The notes beneath the pieces were generated by a model that saw only the letters and a list, made by a program, of their open reading frames with translations, did no database searches and was not told where the DNA came from. Below are positions 59,401 through 64,000 of a DNA stretch of 64,000 nt, piece by piece (the first letter of the stretch is position 1; the number at the start of each line of letters is the position of its first letter). Source of the stretch: Primula veris (Eukaryota > Streptophyta > Magnoliopsida > Ericales > Primulaceae); NCBI GenBank assembly GCA_963682055.1, contig OY821749.1, positions 8,110,336 to 8,174,335 on the forward strand, read 5' to 3'. Made by a program: the position numbers and the translations under genes.

Positions 59401-62024
59401 ATCAGAGAATGGTCACCAAGATATTCTCTAAGAACATAGGCCGAACCATGGAGGTCTATATTGACGACATGGTGGTAAAAAGCACCCAGGAGAGGGACCA
59501 CCTATCCGACCTAAGGGAGGTGTTCGAAACAATACGAAGGCATGACCTGAAGCTGAACGCCTCTAAATGTGCCTTCGGGGTAGGCGCCGGCAAATTCCTG
59601 GGGTTCATGGTGACCCACCGCGGCATCGAAGCGAACCCGTCCCAGATCTCTGCCTTGAAAAATTTGAAAACACCTGAGAAGAGAAGGGACATACAAAATC
59701 TAGCCGGGATGGCTGCCGCCCTCAACCGATTTATTTCCCGGTTCGGGGACCGATGCAAGCCATTCTTTACGGCCTTGAAAGCTCAGAAGAAATTCGAATG
59801 GACCGATGAATGCCGGCGTGCGTTCACCGAGCTGGCTGACTATCTCGGAAGTCCGCCTCTTCTAACTAAGCCGGATCCAGGCGATGTCCTTACCCTATAC
59901 CTCGCCGTGTCCGAGATAGCCGTCAGCGCCGTCCTCATCAAGGAACTCGACAGGGAGCAAAGACCTATCTATTACGTGAGCAAAACTCTCCTCGATGCCG
60001 AGGCTAGGTATACGCCTTTGGAAAAACTCGTCCTAGCCCTCGTCGTGGCCTCACGAAAACTTGCTCACTATTTCTCTGCACACAGCATTGTGGTCTATAC
60101 TGACCAGCCCGTGCGAGAAATACTCCAAAAGGGGGATCTCTCTCGACGAATGATGAAGTGGGCCTGCCACTTGAACGCCTACGACATCAGCTATGCGCCG
60201 CGAACATCCGTCAAAGGACAGGCCCTGGCCGACTTCGTGGCAGAATTCACTAGGACGACTCAATGCCCCGACGTCACAGGTCGTGCCCCCGAGGCCTGGA
60301 CCTTGCACGCGGATGGAGCCGCCAATAAGAAAGGGTCCGGCCTTGGCGTCGTGCTCCGATCTCCCCAAGGGGATGTGATCGAGAAGTCAATCCAACTTGG
60401 CTTCCGAGCCACGAATAACGAGGCCGAATATGAGGCCGTGATCGCCGGCTTAAAAATGGCCCGAAGCCTCGGAATCAAAAAGATACTGGTGCATACGGAC
60501 TCCCAATTAGTCAGCAGCCAGATCAGTGGTGAATTTCAGACGAAGGACGAGAGAATGGCCAGCTACGTGGCTATCGCTTCCGGAATACTCCAAAGCTTCG
60601 AATGCCAAGAAATCGTCAACATCAATAGAAACGAGAACACCCACGCCGATGCACTAGCGACCCTAGCCTCGGTCATGAGTGATAAGAAAGAGAGAGTCAT
60701 CACCATAGAATATGTCCCTTCGCCTAGCATCGAGGCTAAGGCAACAATTAACATGGTGACTGACCTCCCGCCGGAGCCAAGCTGGATGGACCCCATAATC
60801 GAATACCATCGCTCCGGTGATCTTCCCAATGACAAGAAAGAGGCCGAGAAAATAAGAAGAACGGCACTAGGATTCTGGATAGCTCCCAACGACAAGCTCT
60901 ATAAAAGATCGTTCTCTGGCCCCTACTTACTCTTCGTCCACCCCGACATGGTGATAAGGGTCATGGAAGAAATTCACGAAGGAACGTGTGGGAGCCATAC
61001 CGGGGGCAGATCGCTGGCCAACCGAGCCTTGACCCACGGATATTGGTGGCCCCTCGTGCAGAAGGACGCCAAAGCTTTCGTACTCAGATGCGAGAAGTGT
61101 CAGAGGTACGCACCTATACCCCATGCCCCGGCGCAAAAAATGAGCAGCGTGACCTCGCCCTGGCCCTTTGCGCAGTGGGGCATGGATATCGTCGGACCAT
61201 TCCCCGTGGCCCCGGGGAGGAAGAAGTTCCTCCTCATGGTCACCGATTACTTCTCAAAGTGGGTGGAGGCCGTGGCCTTAGCGAAAATCATAGAGGCCGA
61301 AGTGATACGTTTCCTCTGGAGAGACGTGATCACCAGATTCGGAATCCCCTACTCAATCGTCACGGACAATGGGGGACAGTTCACCGGGGTCAAATTAAAA
61401 GCGATGTATGCAAAGTATCACATCAAGAACTATTATTCGACCCCATCGTACCCCCAATGCAACGGACAAGCTGAGGTGTCAAACAAGACCGTGCTCGACA
61501 GAATCAAGAAAAGGCTAGACAAGTCCAAAGGACGATGGGCTGCAGAGCTGCATCACGTCCTTTGGGCCTACCGAACGACGAGAAGACGGGGCACTCAACA
61601 GACACCCTATAGCCTCACTTACGGAATGGAAGCCGTCATCCCGTTAGAAATCGGGCTTCCTTCTTTGAGGACGGACATGGTGGAAAACGGGCTTAATGAA
61701 AAGATGATGGGGCTAGAGCTAGACTACGCCGAAGAAAGAAGGGAGGTTGCGGCCATCCGTAACGCCGAATATAAAAACGAGCTGGGGTGTTCTTATGACA
61801 AAAGAGTGAACGTCAGGCGTTTCCAAGATGAAGACCTCGTACTACGAAGAGTAAACAACAACACCAGGATACAGTCCGACGGCAAGCTAGGCCCCAATTG
61901 GGAAGGCCCTTATCGAATCCTCGGTGCGGTAGGGAACGGGGCCTACCTGTTGGGTCGTCTCCCCAACGACGTCCCGATGGACCGACCTTGGAACGTCAAC
62001 AACCTAAGGAAGTACTACCAGTAG
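56445..62024 (+). CDS. Tat gag-pol polyprotein, 1859 aa, intact frame
   Basis: Starts at ATG 56445 and runs unbroken to 62024. Retrotransposon gag domain at about 205-330 (FNADSDPEAHLRHYRYQM, ASKWFQSLP), a reduced zinc-knuckle-like CEYHRGRGHHTNEC near 485-500, aspartic protease with VDQGASVNIL near 627 (DQG in place of the common DSG), and reverse transcriptase (VCIDYTSLNKACPKDPFPLP; YIDD at about 1005-1008). A first RNase H follows (LTLYLAVSEIAVSAVL), then a second, archaeal-type RNase H near 1285-1420 (LHADGAANKKGSG, NNEAEYEAVIAGL, VHTDSQLV). Integrase has its HHCC zinc domain, GMDIVGPFP, VTDNGGQF and the Glu in NGQAEVSNKT, then a C-terminal WEGPYRIL module. All catalytic residues I looked for are present. 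Confidence 0.95.
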   Translation: MSGNNRFDTPSSRPPHVLGMPRTLSFDETPRTASTREPVPLTATAPAPRSRTELTEMMIDIHQKELVALAAQKALIASLMEPELEPVQGASQDKSVPVPVKSVMSRLGPLRRPPLETPREPARGAESEHSQEGNSRRDNERSIHSRLRWQDGSRDSQPESSHARTDKPPRTRRRGRRGRHDAAGEAALKIVASTRSTPFSDEIEYSIPPWNFIAPILQTFNADSDPEAHLRHYRYQMNHWSHLDQLMCRCFPASLGRLASKWFQSLPVNSIHCWDDLAYDFAHRFINLKERAAQPEQLYQVRVQSKETLENYDSRFWLKHAECADCPDSTAIAAFRQNMVVRSRIRNEMIATPPNSVPQLRSLIKQHIDIEKDMRSTGATRSVALIDQPRDRFVATSPRRNRPIAERMERPRTGRNPQPAPKRRKEDPRPGHQTPVASGSGAAYSTTFRLPLVDLLNKIENEPFFSWPLPLRNEPAPGPNDKICEYHRGRGHHTNECHGLKARLEGWVRDGLMDKYVKSRRESDRDGEGVEERQRDLPPPVMICHVIHSGPKRSIQNGAERTSAREALMKQYVCLAESSSPRKKFKRNSKPDVSFTDFDLVGVDVPHTDALVISAQIGLCAVGRILVDQGASVNILFEDLFRKMGLKEEQLETDVPPLYGFNSEAVRPKGNITLPVKTGTKVMGVEFTVVNVPSVYNVILGRPWLHGVDGISSTLHQKVKYPTDSGVETISGNQKVSRSCAMAVYSGKKMVPAQSAMNIEAEDPKLLRELNKKMGPEAEDKVEEGLLKIQIPGYDEDHFFMVGAKLTKPEVTDLVELLIQHLDNFAWGPSEMPGISSDLACHRLNVNPDAKPVMQKGRRVSPEHADAINEEVEKLLLAGAIREIYYPRWLANPVVVPKKNGKLRVCIDYTSLNKACPKDPFPLPKIDQIVDSTAGAARMSFLDACSGYHQIPMSEADQEKTAFITPRGNYCYKVMPFGLKNAGATYQRMVTKIFSKNIGRTMEVYIDDMVVKSTQERDHLSDLREVFETIRRHDLKLNASKCAFGVGAGKFLGFMVTHRGIEANPSQISALKNLKTPEKRRDIQNLAGMAAALNRFISRFGDRCKPFFTALKAQKKFEWTDECRRAFTELADYLGSPPLLTKPDPGDVLTLYLAVSEIAVSAVLIKELDREQRPIYYVSKTLLDAEARYTPLEKLVLALVVASRKLAHYFSAHSIVVYTDQPVREILQKGDLSRRMMKWACHLNAYDISYAPRTSVKGQALADFVAEFTRTTQCPDVTGRAPEAWTLHADGAANKKGSGLGVVLRSPQGDVIEKSIQLGFRATNNEAEYEAVIAGLKMARSLGIKKILVHTDSQLVSSQISGEFQTKDERMASYVAIASGILQSFECQEIVNINRNENTHADALATLASVMSDKKERVITIEYVPSPSIEAKATINMVTDLPPEPSWMDPIIEYHRSGDLPNDKKEAEKIRRTALGFWIAPNDKLYKRSFSGPYLLFVHPDMVIRVMEEIHEGTCGSHTGGRSLANRALTHGYWWPLVQKDAKAFVLRCEKCQRYAPIPHAPAQKMSSVTSPWPFAQWGMDIVGPFPVAPGRKKFLLMVTDYFSKWVEAVALAKIIEAEVIRFLWRDVITRFGIPYSIVTDNGGQFTGVKLKAMYAKYHIKNYYSTPSYPQCNGQAEVSNKTVLDRIKKRLDKSKGRWAAELHHVLWAYRTTRRRGTQQTPYSLTYGMEAVIPLEIGLPSLRTDMVENGLNEKMMGLELDYAEERREVAAIRNAEYKNELGCSYDKRVNVRRFQDEDLVLRRVNNNTRIQSDGKLGPNWEGPYRILGAVGNGAYLLGRLPNDVPMDRPWNVNNLRKYYQ

Positions 62025-62119
62025 GGCTCGGCCTTTATGTCTTTGTGTAAATAGGAATGTGATGTAAATTTATGCCTGTGGGCTTTATAAATAAAAACTG
62101 TTGTTATCTCAATAGCTCC

Positions 62120-62772
62120 CCGGCGTACATTTCATTTAAATTTTTCTTTAAGTGTTTCACAACACGAGCCTATACGGCACCCCGGTTCATATTTACTTGA
62201 ATTTTTCAGTTCATCTAAATTTTCTCTAAGTGTTTCAGAACACGAGCCTATACGGCACCCCAGTTCATATTTACTTGAATTTTTCAGTTCATCTAAATTT
62301 TCTCTAAGTGTTTCAGAACACGAGCCTATACGGCACCCCGGTTCATATTTACTTGAATTTTTCAGTTCATTTAAATTTTCTCTAAGTGTTTCAGAACACG
62401 AGCCTATACGGCACCCCGGTTCATATTTACTTGAATTTTTCAGTTCATTTAAATTTTCTTTAAGTGTTTCAGAACACGAGCCTATACGGCACCCCGGTTC
62501 ATATTTACTTGAATTTTTCAGTTCATTTAAATTTTCTCTAAGTGTTTCAGAACACGAGCCTATACGGCACCCCGGTTCATATTTACTTGAATTTTTCAGT
62601 TCATTTAAATTTTCTTTAAGTGTTTCAGAACACGAGCCTATACGGCACCCCGGTTCATATTTACTTGAATTTTTCAGTTCATTTAAATTTTCTCTAAGTG
62701 TTTCAGAACACGAGCCTGTACGGCACCCCGGTTCATATTTACTTGAATTTTTCAATTCATTTAAATTTTCTG
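62120..62772. repeat. 78-bp tandem array in the Tat 3' region, about 8 copies
   Basis: The word CACGAGCC recurs at 62163, 62241, 62319, 62397, 62475, 62553, 62631 and 62709, exactly every 78 bp. Copies differ at only a few positions (ATCTAAAT/ATTTAAAT, TCTCT/TCTTT). 78 is divisible by 3, so the minus strand keeps one open frame of 26-residue repeats (SSKYEPGCRIGSC) across 62132-62755. It lies between pol and the antisense gene, where Tat/Ogre elements commonly hold tandem repeats. Confidence 0.93.
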
Positions 62773-63065
62773 TGTTACTTCGGTTTACAAGTTATGAGTT
62801 GTATTAAACGAGCGCCCCAACGCCGAAGCACTAAGGCCCACTCATTTGGGAGCATGCATACAACGTATAAATCACAACGGAAGTATAGAAATAAAACACA
62901 GAAGAATCACAACGGAAGTATAGAAATAAAACACAGAAGAATAAAAGACAAGTCCAAAATTGTTTTTTCATTTCATTCAATGGAAAGCTATTACATGCTA
63001 AGTAAAAAAAAAAAAAAAAAAGAAGCTATTACATTCAAGGGGATTACATACTAAGCATAACTACC
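62773..63065. other. Spacer between array and antisense gene
   Basis: Holds a perfect 35-bp tandem duplication (62871-62905, 62906-62940) and an A-rich run near 63003-63021. Probably contains the 3' UTR of the antisense gene. Confidence 0.6.
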
Positions 63066-64000
63066 CTAGAAATCCCCGTCGCCATCTCCCTCATCCTCTT
63101 CGTCGGAGAGGGCTCGAGGAGTGAGGGGAACCACCTCTGGGATAGGAGCCGAGGGGACCGGAACGATGATGTTGTCCATGCTCCATACCGGATGGTCCGG
63201 TCCCGCCCTCAGAAAGGCAGCCGCCTCAGTCCATCCTTCGACATAGAAGGAATTAAATTCCTTCTGTGTCTTTTCGACCCAGGCTGCGTTTAGTTCGGCT
63301 TGAGCAGCTTGAACCGCAGCCTTCAGCTTATCAGCCGCCTTTGCTTCGGCCTCTTTCAGAGCCGCCTCGGCTGCTTGAGCTCGCTCCTCAGCCCCCATCT
63401 TGGCCTTCACAGCTTCGACCCTTTTCGCCTCGACCGTGGCATTGAGGCCTTCGGCTTTCTCCGCCCTGCTCTCGGCCTCCTCCGCCCTTTTTTGGGCCTC
63501 CTCCATGAGCTTCGCGTTGGCCTCGGCCTTACCGGCCCATGATCTCACCAGCTGGCCTTGATGATAAACATATTAATTCATCATTAAGTAGGCCTACGAG
63601 GGAAAAGGCAAAACACTTAGCAAAATATTTGAAAGAAACAATACGAAAGCATACAGCATAAAACAAAAATAGAGGGTTACGTACCTGGGGAATCATGGCC
63701 ATGGCCGATGTCATAGAGGATGCGAGGTCACGACCCCGATGGTCAGCCTCGACGCTTTGCTGCTGGAGCGCAGCCAAAGCTAGTAGTCCGGCGGACGGGT
63801 GAGCCTCCATTATGCTCTTTACCCCCGTCGCCGCCTTCACCTCCTCGGGTGTTTGCACTGGCATCCTATGGGTCGGTGAGATGGCAGAGGCGGCAGAGGA
63901 GCTCGCGCTTTGAGTTGGGCCCAACGTCACTCTCGGCCTCTCCGTCACCACGACCTCAGGCGAGGTGCCCCCTCCAGCCTTGGTTTTCTTCCCATCACGG
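63066..64000 (-). CDS. Antisense spliced gene of the Tat element (coiled-coil protein), partial
   Basis: Two exons on the strand opposite to gag-pol: 64000-63685 (open to the window edge) and 63551-63066, joined across a 133-bp GT-AG intron (CCCAG/GTACGT donor, GGCCAG acceptor) in frame (MIPQ then LVRSWAGKAE). At least 266 residues are coded. The second exon is a long Ala/Glu/Lys coiled coil (KAEANAKLMEEAQKRAEEAE, AEERAQAAEAALKEAEAKAA), followed by a conserved-looking FYVEGWTEAAAFLRAG, a proline-rich stretch and an acidic tail EEDEGDGDGDF. Tat-group elements are known to carry such an extra reverse-strand ORF between pol and the 3' LTR; its function is unknown. The N-terminal part, which may hold a gypsy-type transposase-like domain, is outside the window. 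Confidence 0.8.
63552..63684 (-). other. Intron of the Tat antisense gene
   Basis: 133 bp, AT-richer than the flanking exons, with a GTACGT donor and a CAG acceptor on the minus strand. Its composition shift and in-frame joining support a real intron. Confidence 0.75.

Larger units (their letters stand above)
55711..64000 (+). mobile_element. Ty3/gypsy retrotransposon, Tat group, runs off right edge
   Basis: Parts in order: 5' LTR (about 55711-56383), primer site at 56386, an uninterrupted gag-pol frame (56445-62024), a 78-bp tandem array (about 62120-62772), and a spliced gene on the opposite strand (63066 to past 64000). The 3' LTR must lie beyond the window. Two consecutive RNase H domains, the extra antisense gene and the 3' tandem array all fit the Tat group. 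The element is GC-rich against an AT-rich host background. The intact frame suggests it is young and possibly active. Confidence 0.9.

Noticed and set aside
56815..61474. Several long ORFs on both strands within the Tat polyprotein
   Set aside because: Out-of-frame shadows in GC-rich coding DNA; only the 1859-codon frame carries domains.
62132..62755. The 207-codon antisense frame as a separate gene
   Set aside because: It consists almost only of the 78-bp repeat, whose length is a multiple of 3, so openness is automatic. Kept as a repeat and raised as a finding instead.
62120..62772. CRISPR array
   Set aside because: Units are contiguous 78-bp repeats with no unique spacers, inside a plant retrotransposon.

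Overview
The window is nuclear DNA of a flowering plant, most likely a eudicot. The evidence is two intron-containing plant genes with GT-AG introns, a plant receptor kinase, plant-type Copia, Tat and LARD-like retrotransposons, many MITEs, and an AT-rich background. Nothing bacterial, organellar or viral was recognised, and no tRNA, rRNA or CRISPR locus was seen. The species cannot be named from the sequence.

Layout. (1) 713-19434, minus strand: the 5' two thirds of SMC6, the SMC5/6-complex ATPase for DNA repair and chromosome maintenance. Eighteen exons join in frame and encode about 752 residues; the gene runs off the left edge. Its introns are crowded: a decayed Ty1/Copia element (6102-11605) with its own hAT MITE in intron 10, a Tourist-like MITE in intron 9, and a 2 kb cluster of degenerate repeats in intron 1. 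(2) 19.4-28.7 kb: intergenic DNA with hAT MITEs and an old Ty3/gypsy pol fragment split by a hAT MITE and by a MULE, the MULE itself holding a foldback element. (3) 28702-33684, minus strand: a complete three-exon LRR receptor kinase, the TDR/PXY orthologue (1001 aa), receptor for the CLE41/44 (TDIF) peptide that maintains the vascular cambium. (4) 33.7-38.8 kb: its upstream region, with a CACTA-like MITE, a three-copy tandem repeat and a possible gene remnant. (5) 38838-47016, minus strand: an 8.2 kb non-coding LTR retrotransposon (LARD-like) with two 2282-bp LTRs that match wherever compared, and a perfect target duplication, so it moved very recently. (6) 47.0-55.7 kb: AT-rich intergenic DNA with SINE-like, Helitron-like and MITE remnants. 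(7) 55711 to beyond 64000, plus strand: a GC-rich Ty3/gypsy element of the Tat group with an uninterrupted 1859-codon gag-pol frame, a 78-bp tandem array, and a spliced antisense gene cut by the window edge.

The two host genes have no evident functional link. Most of the remaining sequence is layered transposon insertion, and several target-site duplications fix the order of events. The strongest leads are the freshly inserted non-coding LTR element, the antisense spliced gene and in-frame tandem array of the Tat element, and a 73-bp duplication that copies the last splice acceptor of TDR.
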